Position numbers and translations under genes: made by a program. A stretch of 64,000 nt of DNA from Himantopus leucocephalus (taxonomy: Eukaryota > Chordata > Aves > Charadriiformes > Recurvirostridae). Under the pieces are notes generated by a model. That model was not told the DNA's origin. It searched no databases and saw nothing but the letters and a program-made list of their open reading frames with translations. The stretch spans positions 1,915,832-1,979,831 of the forward strand of contig RSEF01000012.1 in NCBI GenBank assembly GCA_003993805.1. The letters are read 5' to 3'. Shown one piece after another: positions 9,198 to 22,700 of this stretch. How positions within the stretch are numbered: the stretch's first letter is position 1; each line of letters starts with the position of its first letter.

Positions 9198-12100
9198 TAG
9201 GCAGCGAGTGGAGGGATAGAGAGAGACTGCTGGTTTTGTGTGCAGATGATGAGGTGTGCAGAGCAATGAAGTGCGAATTAGTTACATCATGCTGTGCATT
9301 GGAGCAAAAATCCGTGTAGTGTTAGAAAGCAACTTATGCTTCAGGGTAGGGTGGGGAGGAAGGATGGGGAGTACAAGCACAAGGACAGAGAAGGATGAAA
9401 ATCTCATGACCAAAATGCTGGCAGCTTCCCATCCGTAGGAATGTTATTTGCAGGGGTAGTTTCTTTAAAGTATATACTAATTTCGGTGACATTTCCTTAT
9501 CTGAGTTCCCCCAAATGAAGGATCAAGCCAGAATTGGCTGGGCTTTTCTGTGTGGCATTTGGCGGCTGGAAGGCTTGCGAGCGTGCAGAGCACGTGGCTG
9601 TGGACTGAGGGTTTTGCTCAGGATAACCTGGAAGATGTGTGGCCCACAGGAGCATTAAATTGGTGTTATCCAACAGGGAGAGCGAGGGCAATAAGACTCT
9701 GAGTCCTGGTGGCAGCCTGTTGGCTTGCCTCAGTCTGTGCTGGAATACCATTTCAGACCTAAAAATCCGTGATGCGGCAGGCATGGTGCAGGTTTGCGGT
9801 GTAGCTGCTACTGTGTACCTGATTTGTTGATAAATAGAGGCTCCCCCCCGCCCCCCACCATTTCAGGCTTCTGAACTTGTTGGCCTTCCAAGCACAAAGT
9901 TACCCCTTAAACTGTTAAATTGATGGAAAGAATTGAGTGTTGTATCCATCTCCGTTGAAGTGACAAATGAGGATATGATTCTCCTTATAAACACCAATGC
10001 CTTTCAACTCATAACAGAGCTGGGTCCTGAAACTTTTCTCTTGTCGCAAGCTGTCAGTCTGTTTCTTCTCCAGTGGGCACTTAATATCCTTTGGTCCAGA
10101 ACAATCCACTATCCAAAATCTGAGTTCATATTCAGCCTCCACATAAGAAAACAAAACAAGAGGCATATTTCAAAATACTTTTCAGACCTGACCTTGTATA
10201 AGCCAGTTATGCTTCAAAAATGTATAAAGCTCTCACTGATTTAATTTATGTTGAACCAGAGATATTCTTGTATTTGAATGCTCATCTCTATTGAATTTTA
10301 TGTAATAGTATCTCTTTATTGTGGTCAATGAACACTTTCTGTACAGTATGACAGAGTGAGGGTCATGAATGCGGTGCCTTGTTTGCATTTCTAACGTATG
10401 GTGGGTTTCACAGTCAGGTTTTTGGCAGCTGTAACATGGACACCAAAATAGAGACAGGCTTAAGCCAAGCGAAGCACCTAATATTCAGCTTTATCAGGTG
10501 TTGAAGATTGAGTCAGATTCTGGGCTGTGAGTGGTTGAACATCTTTTTATTGCTCCATAACGAATGCAGTAGACCCAGGAGGAGCCAAAGTACCATTTCC
10601 TTGTGTCTGAGGTAGTCTTATAAATTAGAGGTCTCTACTAAGCATTCACTGTAGTGTCACATTCTTGGGATGAGCCGGGGGAAAGAAAAAATAATGTATT
10701 GTGTGGGCTCATGTGCTTCCAGGACTTCTGCAGGGGGAGGGATGCCCGTTGCCCAGGTAAAAGTAAACCTTCTGCAGCAGTGTGTCATGCATACCAGGGG
10801 GAAAAAAGGGTGAAAGAAACAGCATTTAATTATTTAAGACCTGCAAGCTGAAAAGAGTTTCAGGACAGTGAGCTAGGCATGCGTCGCAGCTTCGTGGGCA
10901 CTCTGCTTTCCCTTCCTCCCCTGCCTGCTCTGGGAGGGAGGGCAGATTACGTGACTATGAAAAAAAAAAAAAATCAATATTTTTATCTTCACGTGGCTCT
11001 TGTTTTTTATTTATTCTGGTTTTGTTTGCTGGGAAATCTTAATAATTGTTGATCAGTGACCAAACAGAAGACATTATTTTGCCTGCCACAGAATGACAGC
11101 AGTTCCAAGAGCACAGACCAAAAGAGCATCAGCCCAAAAGGGGTCCCCTCTGTGGACTCTTTACAAAACTGGGATGTTTTCATGCCCCTCCTTGGCCATG
11201 TGCTATGGGACTGCTCATGACTGAGCTGTTCTTCGTGATGTTGGATTTGTTATGATGCAGAAGAATTTGTTGTTGTCAGTCTTGCCTGCTGTACTCTGTA
11301 CAGCTACGTTAGGTTTAAAAGCTGAGGAATGTAACAAAAATTTTTGAGATATTGGGCCAAATTCATTCCTGATGTAATGATGCTGTGGGATTATGCCGGG
11401 GACAACTTTCAGGCCTTTGTCTTTTAACTTTTAAATATCATGGTGTTTGTGGTCACTTCGGATGTGATTTTTATTGTGAGATGGAGAAAAGAAATGCATC
11501 TAACACATCTACTATCTGCTCATGCTTTGGTCTCAGTTTCTAGATAACCCCATTTAGCACCTGCCCGCCGGTTTGACCCGGCAACGAAAATGTTGTGTTG
11601 GCATTTCTGACATCAATACCGCCTTTTTACCCATCATCTTAAGGCTAAATTGAACCTTTCTGTGTCACTTGCTCCTCACTATGTTTATTTGTTTTGATCT
11701 AGTCTTACTTTATAGAGAAAAATCTAACCAGCTCTGTCTCACTCCTACTGCCTGCTAGTGACTGGGGCTCTCTTTCATGACAAGTGTCTCCTTCCACAGG
11801 TAAACCTCATACCTTCAACTTCCCCCTGCTTCCCTGCGCTCCCTGCCCAGGCGGGAGGATGCAGCAGCCAGGTACGAAAGGGCTCCGACAGCCGCATCTT
11901 GGCACGAGGTCTCACTTCACCGTTGTGGCTGCTGAGCTAGCTCCTGCCTTCTCCTCCTCTTACAGCCCTGTCCTGCCAGCCTTGCTGGTGCCGCGTTCAC
12001 TTGAGCACGCGCTGCTGTGTGGGAATCTTCTTTTCCTGCCTTTTTTCTCTTGACACCACTCCAAGTGGAGCCTTGTGCTGAAAGCACCGCTGGTTTGTGC

Positions 12101-15100
12101 AGTTTATGAATGAGATTATGTGTGCTAAAAGCGGCCTTTTTTTTTATTTTGTAAGGGCCACTTAATAAGTGTCACTTATTTGGTGACTCTTAAGCAACTG
12201 AGCACACGGCTGCCTTCTCATTGGGAAGTGGCTGCCAGGCCCTGTCCTGTTCTCTGGAGTCACAGCTGGCTGGTGGAAGAGCAGGTTTACCCCTTGCCAG
12301 AAAAAAAGATGTGGTGTTTTCATTGTAGCTTGCATAGTACTTGACATTCGTTCTCAGTTAAATCTACTTACTGCTGTTTGTGCCATTTCAGTTATTAGAT
12401 CCCACAAGATAGCATGAGGATTCTTGTATGTCAAGTTTCTTCCGGAGAAAACCAAGCAGCTGCAGAAATGAAAGGTGGAGTAAATGGTACCTGTCCTTCT
12501 TGCAGAGGAATATCAGAGTGATTGCAGTGTGGTGGTGGTGAGCTGAAAAGGGACCTGCTTTGGGCTGCGGGTGAGATGCTCCAGCTGTTGCATTACCTGA
12601 GGCCCATGTTGGGGCCACAAGAAATGTGTATACCTGCAGTTTCTCTAATTAACAACATATGCCCCTTGTTGGATGAAGGATTCGCGTGCAAAGCCTGGTG
12701 CTTCAGGGGTTGGGTGGAATTGGTGGTGAGAGCACTGTTTCATCCCTCACCAGAGCGGCCAACTTGCAATACTGGGTAAACTGCAGTTTGCTGAAATGTT
12801 CTGAAGTTTGTGAAGTCCACATCCCGTGACCAAAGCAAGGACTATTCCAAGCATATAGTATTTTTTTTTTTTCTAATTTTGCACATGAAACTAACCTTGC
12901 TTCCTCATTTGACTTCGCTACAATACTTATTACAATGTCATTCCTGCTCATTTTTTTTTTCTACTGCTATGATGTTCAGGTTTAGTATTTATCTTCCAAT
13001 AGTTTCTGAATAGCAGAGTGCTTGCATTACCGGCAGTGACATATAGTTAATCTTGAGCACAGAGAGCTGTGAGGAGTCCAGGCAGACTTCAGCCCTTGTG
13101 GTGGCACGCTTGACTGAGGAAGTTAGCTTGGAAATTGTTGTTAAAATTGCTCCTGTGTTAATTTTGCTGTGAAACCACAGCTTCTGGCAGTATGTGGGTT
13201 AGCAAGATGCTTGTGGCTGAGAATGAGGGCAGATTCTCACTTTGGAAGAGTCTCAGCAAAGACCTTGTCTTACACCTTTGCTTTGAGGAGATTTACACTG
13301 AGGAATTTGGCCCATTTTTCCATTGCCAGGCCTATCTTCCAGGTGTTCTCTTATCCCCGATTGATCTTCTGGCCTACTTTCTATCCACTGTGCGTTGAAA
13401 GATGACCAACCTGTCAGTCTTGGCTAGAATCAGGAGCAAAGCTTGTGTGCCTCAGGCTTGTTCCCTGGGGAGACAAGTAATTCTTTCATGGCACCCTTGG
13501 GATTGTCCCCCCTCTCAGTGCTGTATGAGCATCTTGTCCTGTTCTCAGTCTTCCACTCCTTGTAATGTTTTTTTACATGAGCTTTGTAATAGCACTTTCA
13601 CTTTCCTATTGCTCATTTTGCTGATGAAACTAAGGCTTCAGAGCCTCCAATATGTCAGCGGTGGACCAGGAAATGCAACCCAGATCACGTAATTCCTCCT
13701 CCTCTGTTCCTTCGAATGAATCCATGGTCTTTGTTTTGGGATGAATGTTTCTTCTGGTACGTACTAACACGACATCAGATTCAACTGCAAGAACAGAAGC
13801 GTAGCCAGGAGGATTTGGACTCTAGGGACAGTATCCGTCCCGTTGGTGTTGGGAGAGTGGGAACTGTCCTTGTGGATGAAAAGCTGCACTGAAGGACGCT
13901 AATTCTGTGCCAAATGCCTGGACATCAAAGCTCGGGCAGTGCTGTTCTCTCTACAGTTAGGCGGAGGGCGATAGGGCTTGCTGCGGAGTGCTTAGTGAGC
14001 TCAGCACTGGGCTTTTGCAAATTAAATGGGTGCCCTCTGCTGCGTAAGCCCTATGTTGGCTGCTTGTGCCATGTAAATTACGGTCAGGCACCTTTCCCAA
14101 GAAATGCTCTCTTTAAAATTGCATTTTTGTGCTGATGATGCACTCATTTAGAATTGGATCTCTTGTACTTATTGCCTCCTTGTGGCAAGCACTCACTAGC
14201 GGGACCGGTTACTGGGGGAACTGCAGGGCAGTAGCTCCTGACCATCCCTTGGATGTTTATCCCCTCGGATGGTACCTGAGATACGATCTGAACATTTCCC
14301 ACTCCCTGTGTATCTCTCAGAGAGAAATTCTAGAGGCCATTAAGCTGGGTAATTTACATGCTTCTTGAGCCTATGCCTAGGGAAATATATTTCACAGGTA
14401 ATTTCAAATCTCTTGGTGTGTGGAAGAAGTCATTATTCTAAATAGAAAGGGGCTGGTGATGTCATGGGTCCCATTGAGAGGACCACGTTAGAGACTGGGA
14501 TTTTTCTCTCTTATGGAAAAGAGTCTGGGGCATTATATTCATAGGGTTTTGGGTTGTCAGATGTTTTTGGTTTTAATGTCAATACTAATTTAGAAAAGCA
14601 GAAGAGAGAATTACGTTGTAATCTTAGATTTCAGTCACATGTGAGCATATTGTGTGCGAGGGCTGGGAGGAGACCTACTCTGGGGTATCCACAGGTGTGT
14701 GAGTTTCCTGCTTTGGTGTTTAAGTGCTGTCTTCCAAGGGCAAACAATCAAATAGTTCTGACTCTGCTCCCAAAAGTCTGTCTGGATTTGAGACTACTGC
14801 TTCACCTTTGTAGCTCCATTTTCCCCTCCTGAAAAAATGGAAAATATTTTTGTCAGACATATTAGGAGGATTTGACAGTTTAATGTTGATCACTCCCTTT
14901 AAAATGATGATTGATGGGCCGTTACACTATTTGTGCTTTAATGGTGATGTTGCAATGGTGAGGGAATGTGGACGGTAACCATGATAATTGTGAAGCAAGG
15001 TTGTGGGTGCTCTGCTGGCTTATTAGCTCGAGGCATCTGGTGAGGAAAGGGACACATCTGTGCTTAGGCTCCAGTAGAGTTTCCTAGTGACCCTTCCCTT

Positions 15101-18100
15101 TTGAAAGAGAAGACGGCTTGTTGCAGAATGGTGTTTTCTTGCAGCAGGAGGCACTCCCAAGGTGCTTGGCCCAGCATCGTTCCTAAAGGTGCTCCAGCAC
15201 AGCATCCTCCTTCCACGGGGTCCTCCAGCACAAGGAGGCACATCCTTTCCGATGTGAAAAGCTGGCTGCGGCTGGAGATGGAGAAACTGAGCCTGGTGGA
15301 CCAATGTCCTCAGCACGTATAGCAAGTCTTGTAGTACCTTCTGAGTATTTCCAGTGTGGTTCAGTCCCCTCTATTTCCATAGGATTCTACCCTTTTCAAA
15401 GGAAAGGTTGCATGTATATGCTGCTCCCCCGTGGAGGGAGCAGTGTTTGTCCCAGCTGGATGGGGAGAAGGAGAGAGGAGGTGACCTGTGAAAGCTGACA
15501 GTTTCATCCCTGTTGCTGTAGTGCTCCAAGTCATGCAGCAGCACTGGGACAAAACCAAACTGGGCTTCATGCTTCCACTATCCCTGCCTTAGAGCATGTC
15601 TGGATGCCATCTTACAACAGGAGAGGTCTTGCAGACAGCTTTTAGATGTTTATCACAAAGTAGTGAGGTAATGGCATAAAATGCAGTAAACTATTATTTA
15701 TTTTTTTTTAATGCTCTCCACCCCCACCCCTTTTTTCTTTGCTGAAAGGGACTAATACAATGAAGAGCTTCTGCAAATGAAGGCGACTGCATATGAAATA
15801 ACAGGGTTCTGGGTGTTTGGCTGGTGAGAGATGCAATGAGTGAGCATCGCTAAGTGCTTTATAATAACAATGATTACAATGCTCTCTTAGGAGCCAGGAA
15901 TCTCTCAGGTAGGGGGATGGTGGGAAGAGGGTTTGTTTAAGATGGGGGATTTAACTAGATAGACATTTAGTGACAGTGACACCCAGAAAGCCTCTGAGGA
16001 ATGTTGCATATGATGCTGTGAGAAGCTACTCCAAAACCCCCAGGAAACTTGGATTAACATGGTCAGAAGCTGAAGAATAATGGCAATGGATACCCCTAAA
16101 TAGCTCTTGTAGCAGGAGGTCTTTGTGGCAGAGGTTAATGATATCTTTTCTTGCTGAGGAGAGAAGTTGTAGATACAAATTGAGCAGAGGTGTGATTAGT
16201 CAGTAGTCTTCTATCAGACTCCTTAATATGGCTTGTGTTTTAGTGATCAGATTAATTGTTGTGTGCCTGGTTGGTTTCTGATCAGCTGAAATCTGCAATG
16301 GGAAGGGTGGATGCTGAAAGCAGTCTTCCAGTGTCCTGTGGCTAGTAAGAGTTACCCAGTGTGCCATTTTCAGCTTGGCCACATTTGTGTTTTGCTGCAA
16401 CTCTCCATAGTGGCATGACTCTTCCTGGCAGTAGGAGCATCATTGGGTGGAGTACCTTGTTTGAACAAGAGCGCGTTGGGAAGCTCTTTCTTGTCGGGAG
16501 CTTTAGTCAAGCCTTTATTTCCTGGTTGCCACTATGGCATGACATCTCTCCCTCACCCTTTGAATAGCACAGTAGAGAAATGAGAGGTGACTACAGTGTA
16601 TGTATTCAAAACTCCATTCCAGCCCTCAGGATGTGGCACTCGTTTATCATGCATTGCCCCATATCTTGACTGGACTCTTTACAAAAATGACCCAAGCAAG
16701 GGGAACTGTTTTGATTTGTCCAGTATCTTACTATTTGCATAGCCAGGAGGTGGTTGTTGTGAGCTATCCTAACGTCTTGCAGGAGTCTGCATCAGCTTGG
16801 ATAGTCCTGCTGTTGCTCAGCAATGATACAGGAGCATGGGGCAACTCATAGCATCTAATCACAAAGTTGTTTGCACATGCTTTAGGTGACAGTGTTCTGG
16901 TGGTGTGACAGAGGAACGCTACCCGGACTGTCTTCTTCTAGACATGTAGCCTGATGTACTCAAGTGACAGCTTCTCCCATCTCCAACGAAGAGTGCAGAT
17001 CCTACAAGGTGTGACTGTTTTGTCTTCTGGGGTGGTTCAGCCTTCCATCTGGTGATGAGGATTTACTGGAATGAACAAGAAGATGCAACAATCTATCCTA
17101 CTTCTGTCTAGCTCCCAAGAGAGTCATGAATTATACACAGAATAAACAAATAACCTGATATGTCTGTCATTATATCATAAAGGACTTTAATAATTCATGC
17201 AGCTTGCAGAATCCTTACTAAGACCTACCCTTCGTAACCTTATCTTTGCAGTGGGGGATGGGATCTCTTCAGCCTCTACTCAGATTGCATCTGTAAAACA
17301 GAAGGAGTCAGCGAGGAGGAAGGTTTTATCATAAAACTTCATCTGTATAATGGGTTGCAAAGCGACGTGCAAGAGTTATCAGCCATTGGGGGTCTCCAGG
17401 GGTGCTGAAAATGACAAGTGGCTGCACTGGGGGAAATTTATGCACGTAGTGTGCTTCATAAAACTGACACCTATTCACTTATTTATTAATTCATTGTGTT
17501 TCAAGTCCAGGTTTGTGACAGGCTTTGCGATCAGGAGGCCAGTTCTTATGCTGCACGATGAGAGTGCTGACATGGTGGAACCCACGGACATCTCTTGCTC
17601 CTGATGTGCATCAGTGTGCCACAGAAATCTAGTTTCAAGATGTAAAATAAGAGCATAGCTTTCAAAAAAGCAGGGAGGCTAAGGCATTAGGTTAACTTTG
17701 GCTCCAAACAAAACGTTAATTCATTAGGGTAGCATGTTGCTGGTATCACCAGTACAGCTCCACTAATGGTAGCCATTGCCTTTGGCTTATTTTGCTTGTG
17801 TTGCAGTCCTGGAGTCGCGTGCTGGTGCTTCTGCCATCATCACAGGAGCGGTCAAAGTACGTGAGCCACCTGTTAAAAGTTCCCATTCTCAGGACCATCC
17901 CATAGCAGCAGGAACAGTCGATCTGGATCTCCGGATAGAAATGCAGTAACTAATTTATTCCTGTTGTAAGGCAACCAAATTCAGTTTTCCTTATACAGTT
18001 GGTAAGTGGCTTGATTAGACTCCCAGCATGGCAGAGGACTTCTTGCTGAACTTGTTCTGTCTCCCAGTTGAAAATAGCAAACTAGTGTAACGTCTCAAAG

Positions 18101-18741
18101 TGCCCAGTTCTGCTTCCACTTAGAGAAGTATGAGTTGGTGGCAATGTGCTGAGATCAGGTTTACCCCTTAAGACTGTGAGAATTAATTCTTGCACATTTT
18201 CAATGTATTTGGGGATCCTGATATGGAGGTCCTGCCAAGTACCGCTCTTACTGTCCAAGTATCCGTCACAGGATGGCTGCGTCATTGAGTGATGGCCTGA
18301 AGATGAACTCTAGGCTGATAGGGATGGGAGGAGCTCGATGATGGGGTTCATGGCTGGAAGTGCCTTTTGGAAAAGGGCTCTCCTTTGCTGTGCGGTCTGC
18401 AGAAGATATTTACTGCGGTTGGTTTGCCATTTGTTCTTTTCATTGCTGTGTCAATGAGAGGCGCGTGCACACGTTTGATCAGAAGAATGCAGTGCCTGTG
18501 TGGGGGCCTTTTGCAGCACTGCTGGGCAAATGTACCAGCTAACACATTCAGTGACTTCTCCTTCCTCTTTCTGTTGGCAAATCATCCACCAACAGATTGC
18601 AATTTTCCTCAAACCTACACTAAGGCTCTAAATTATTCACTGAATTATCCTTTGGCCTCCAGCTCCTTTGCATATCAAATACTCCAAATCAGCTTTTTAT
18701 AAAGTTTGAAATTCAAGATATTTTGATTGGACACGTAGCTC
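9198..18741 (+). other. Intron 1, middle part, no gene seen
   Basis: Mixed-composition intronic DNA. Short open frames in several phases have no recognisable protein features and no paired splice sites. Homopolymers include poly-A near 10959-10972 and poly-T near 12862-12873. I see no RNA gene or clear mobile element. Confidence 0.45.
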
Positions 18742-19725
18742 TCAAAGAACAGTTATTGTGGCTCTCTGTCATACTGGGAGGGCATTTCAAGTGGGGTCCT
18801 GCAGGGATCTGCCCTGGGCCTACTCTTATTCAACAGTTTCATTAATAAGTTAGGCAATGGAATGGGAAATACGCTTATAAAATTTGCAGGCGACACTGAG
18901 CTAGGAGGGCTTGGATGTACTTCGGAAGGCATTATCAGAATTCAAAAGGATCTGCAAAAATTGAACGGTGAGCTAGATATCAGCAAAACGAAATTCAGTG
19001 AAAACAAATGCAAAGTGCTGCACTTAAGAGAGAGAAATCAAATGCACAAATACAGAATAAAGAGTATCTGTCTGGGTAGCAGTGTGGCAGAAAAGATCTT
19101 GAGAATTATTGTGTGTCACAAACTTTGAGTCAATGAAGTGCTATCATAGCAGAAGGGCACATTCATTCTGCAGCGTACGGTAGTTTCTTGGACAAGACTG
19201 GGGAGGTGATGTTTTCCTCCTCATGCCGCACTGGGTTTGACTTCTGTTGGAGTACCTGATCTCACTTTTTGGCATGAGCCTTTGGAGATGTATGTAAACT
19301 GTAGAGAATCCAGAGCAGGGAAACAAAAAGGATGAAGTGTTTAGAAAATGGTGCAAAAGAGGGAAGGCTGGAAAAAACTGAGCTTGGAGTAGAAAAATAA
19401 AGAATTGAAGGGCAAAAGATGCAAGAGAACAATGATATCCCAATTCTTAGGAGTTTGTTGTAAGAATTTCGGTGTCTGCTGTAGGTGGGAAAAGTGGGAA
19501 GAGGGAAGTGAGACTTAGGGTGGATAAGAAGGGAATTCTTTCACCACATGGTGAAAAATGGAACTGGAAAAAGGGGGGATCTTGGGTTCACCTTCAGTGG
19601 AGGATTTAAAGAACAGATTAGACAATACTTCATGCAGAGGGTTCAGGTGTTTAGATGTCACAGTGCAACTAATGGTGGAAGAGGACTTCCTGAAGCCTCT
19701 GCCATCTCACATGTCTATGATTGAA
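18742..19725 (+). mobile_element. Decayed CR1 LINE, 3' fragment
   Basis: A 5'-truncated, old copy of a chicken-repeat-1 non-LTR retrotransposon, in the same orientation as the host gene. A frame open from 18742 to 19128 reads as the end of the reverse transcriptase: WEGISSGV (18781-18804), then a GxLQGSxLGLLLFN palm motif, FINKL, and FAGDTELGG where active CR1 has FADDTKLGG. The first catalytic Asp is therefore Gly. It continues with NKCKVLHL and LGSSVAEK, both CR1 hallmarks. After 19128 similarity persists in shifting frames: a TVVSWTR-like segment near 19170-19195, and a final SPSVEDLKNRLD segment near 19588-19625. The copy ends near the CR1-type terminal TCTATGATT (19714-19722). Frameshifts, stops and the lost Asp show it is dead. 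Both ends are approximate. Confidence 0.88.
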
Positions 19726-22700
19726 CACCTACTACATGTTCTGTTTCTAGGTGGAGTTAGACCTTAAATAGTTAATGCTTTTGTTCTCTGATAGAGAAAT
19801 CATAATTAAGGAACAATTTTCCTATTGCCCTCAATGTCATTATTGGTGGCAAGTTGGTGGTTACTCTGTTGGTTTTCCCACAGGTACCTACAGGAATATT
19901 TGTGCTTAAGAAGTGTTAATGAAACACAGATTTTGTGTATAATTGTCAGACTGTTTTCCCCTCACTTTTTGCCCAGCTATATCTATCCTGCAGGTTGAGA
20001 AAACTCCCCAGTTGTCCTTTTAATTGTATTGTAATACTTGTTGGGGTATCAAACCGGGATCAGGATGGATCTGGTAGGGGGTTTGGCACTTGCTTTTCTT
20101 TTTTTTGTGCAAGANGTAAAAAAAAAAAAAAAAAAATTGTAAAGATGAAGCAGACAAAAGATAGGACAGAGAAACAGATGCAGAAGTTTAGTGTTTGAAT
20201 TGAGAAGAACAAAGTAATTTAGTGACAGAGCTGAATGTAGAACACGTTATTCCACTATCTTTCCCCTTCATGTTTCTTGAAAATCTTCCTTGGGATGTAG
20301 TTTTAATATTCATTTGTCCCTTCCTTCCCTCCTATAATAATGTCAAAGATGCTTTCTTATTATAGGGGAGACCAGATGGTAGAGGTGAATAATGTCTTGA
20401 TAAATATTAAGAAAAGACTAGTCCAGCAGGCAAATTTTTCCCGCCCCTCCTTTATATAAACACCTGTGCACATACTTTAAATTAAAAAGGAGTAATAAAA
20501 TGACGGTGTGGGAGGCTTGATAATGTCTGGAAGCGTGGTCGGTAAGTTATTTGGTTATTTTGAAGGAAACAGGTGCTCTCTGGAAGTTATATCTTCAGGA
20601 AAAAAGAAAAAGGCAACTTGTTTTTCCTTGGTGGTCAAATATTGGCTCATGTGGCGTTTTAGGTATGTGAGAAATTAAGAAAACTCGGAGGGGGATGAGC
20701 GTGCACATACACACATGCACGCGTGCGCACTGACACATGCGCTATTATAGTTAAAGGATTAAGCATCTTGAAGGAATAAGCCAATTATAAGAAGTTCCTG
20801 CACAGCAAAAATTAGACAACACAGTAATTAATAACCTTATTAAATAGCAATATTTGGGCACTGAACCAAAGCGTATGAATCAGAGTGAAGCATTCTTGGC
20901 TGAACACACTGCGTGAAGTGTAGACACTTGTACAGAACACTCTCGGTGTAGAACCCAGTAAGCTTTGGGGCAGTATATCTACTTAGCAAGTGGTTTTTCC
21001 TCTTGTCCTTTCATGTTTGTGTGAATCTCTCTTATGTTTTGAGCCAGGAAGGCAACAAGAGAAAAGGACCAAGTCTGTCTTTTTTTTTTTTTAACATCCT
21101 TTCTTGCTCACAGCCAAACAAGCCCTCTCCTAAGGCTGCTTTAAAAAAAAAAAAGTGTCCTCAAACAGAAAACTAATTTTCTTTCCTCTTACTTCTTCTT
21201 TCCATGTGCTTTTGTGAGAAGCCACTTGCAATGAGGCTTATATTCGTTAGTAGTTTGCGTAACTGCCTTACCCACCCCTGGGTTAGACATGAAGAGGTGT
21301 GACTGCAGACCACAAAGGGTCTGTCCTATGTACCCTGAGCCACCAAGGGGCAGAGTGACCCTGGGCTGAGCTGCAGTGGTATGTCCTCGGGGTGCTGGCC
21401 ACAGGCTGTCAGTGTGTGGCTTGCACCAGTGGCTTGTCGGCAAATGTCTTCAGCTTCTGTAGAGAAGACCGGGACTTCATGCTGCCGTCTGTTGTGTGCG
21501 CAAGTGTGGGAGGATGTGGGCCAAGGACAGCCTGTCTCCTGTCTTTCCAGGCAATCCTCATTTTCTTCCGAAGCCACACAGCTGGAGCAGTGGTGTAGCC
21601 TCACAAACCAATGTGGACATGCACAGAAGTCTCGGCAACTGCTTGGGTGACCTAAAGCAAGAAACATGCCCTAACCCTAAGTCAGGGTTGCTGTCACCAG
21701 TGGTGAGGCACAGGTGCCCACTGGGGAGGAGTGGGACAGGTGGGATGCTTTGCTTCCTGGCCCTGATGGCAACAGCAGTGATTTGTCTCCTGATGTGCTG
21801 CTCGTCACAGTAAACATTTTTGAAGCTCTGCTGCTTTTTTTTTTAAGCCTACTTTATCTCATCTTTAAGAAAAATCAAATATGCAAATTATGAAATCAAT
21901 TAGCATTTTTGTAGTTTTCTTTGGAGAGGCAGTGATAAATGGTGTTGTGTTTTCAAAAATAATTTATGTCCCTTGTAAACTGTTGCACAGGAGGCTGTAA
22001 AGTATAGAGGGAAAGGAAACAAAACCATTTTTTTCAATGCAAGAGACTTATGATGTATATTCTGGATGTGTGTAGAGTAGTTAGGATGGAAGAGTCCTAT
22101 AGATACTCCCCAGCAAAGGCAGAGCCAGCTGAGATGATGGTGGCTCACTGGGATGTGCTGTGCATGTCACTGCTGAAGAGGGGACAGAGGATGGCGGGGC
22201 TGCCTTGTATGTGGTTCCTGTAGGCACAGAGCTACCGAGTGCAATCCCAAGCACTTGAGCTCAAGGGTTTTCTCCTCGCCCATGTTAATCCACTACAGAG
22301 GACACTAAAGTGGTACTCGGTTTAAGGGGGCGACTGTGCACATGGCTCATAAAGGGGGCCTGGTGGCTTTTTGTGAGCAGCACTACATCTGAGCTCGTGG
22401 CTTCCCAGTCCATGCATCAGCTGTTTTCTTTATGCTTTATTTGTAAATGCCATTTCACGAGAGCAGTAGGGCACTCCAGGCTGTGTGTTTTGAGGAGTTA
22501 TTGCTCCTCAAGCCCTGTAACGCCACCTGAGGCGTGCAGTAATGGCCCAGGAATGCGATGACTGTCATGTCTTATTGCTTACAGCTTCCATAGGAGACAC
22601 GCTTCAAAGAGAAATCTCCATGTTCATAATGGGCTATCAGTTTCTTTACCCTCTTCATCCTTGCTACGGTCGTCTTACATAAAATTTTAAGTGCAGTGGC

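Noticed and set aside
9128..9319. Polyglutamate ORF
   Set aside because: The Glu run is just the GGA/GAA microsatellite in one frame; there is no gene structure.
21669..21690. Telomere-like CCCTAACCCTAA
   Set aside because: Only two units, within a small imperfect palindrome. Too short to be an interstitial telomere array.
21881..21888. Isolated perfect octamer ATGCAAAT
   Set aside because: About two perfect octamers are expected by chance in 64 kb on both strands, and no strong partner motif is adjacent.
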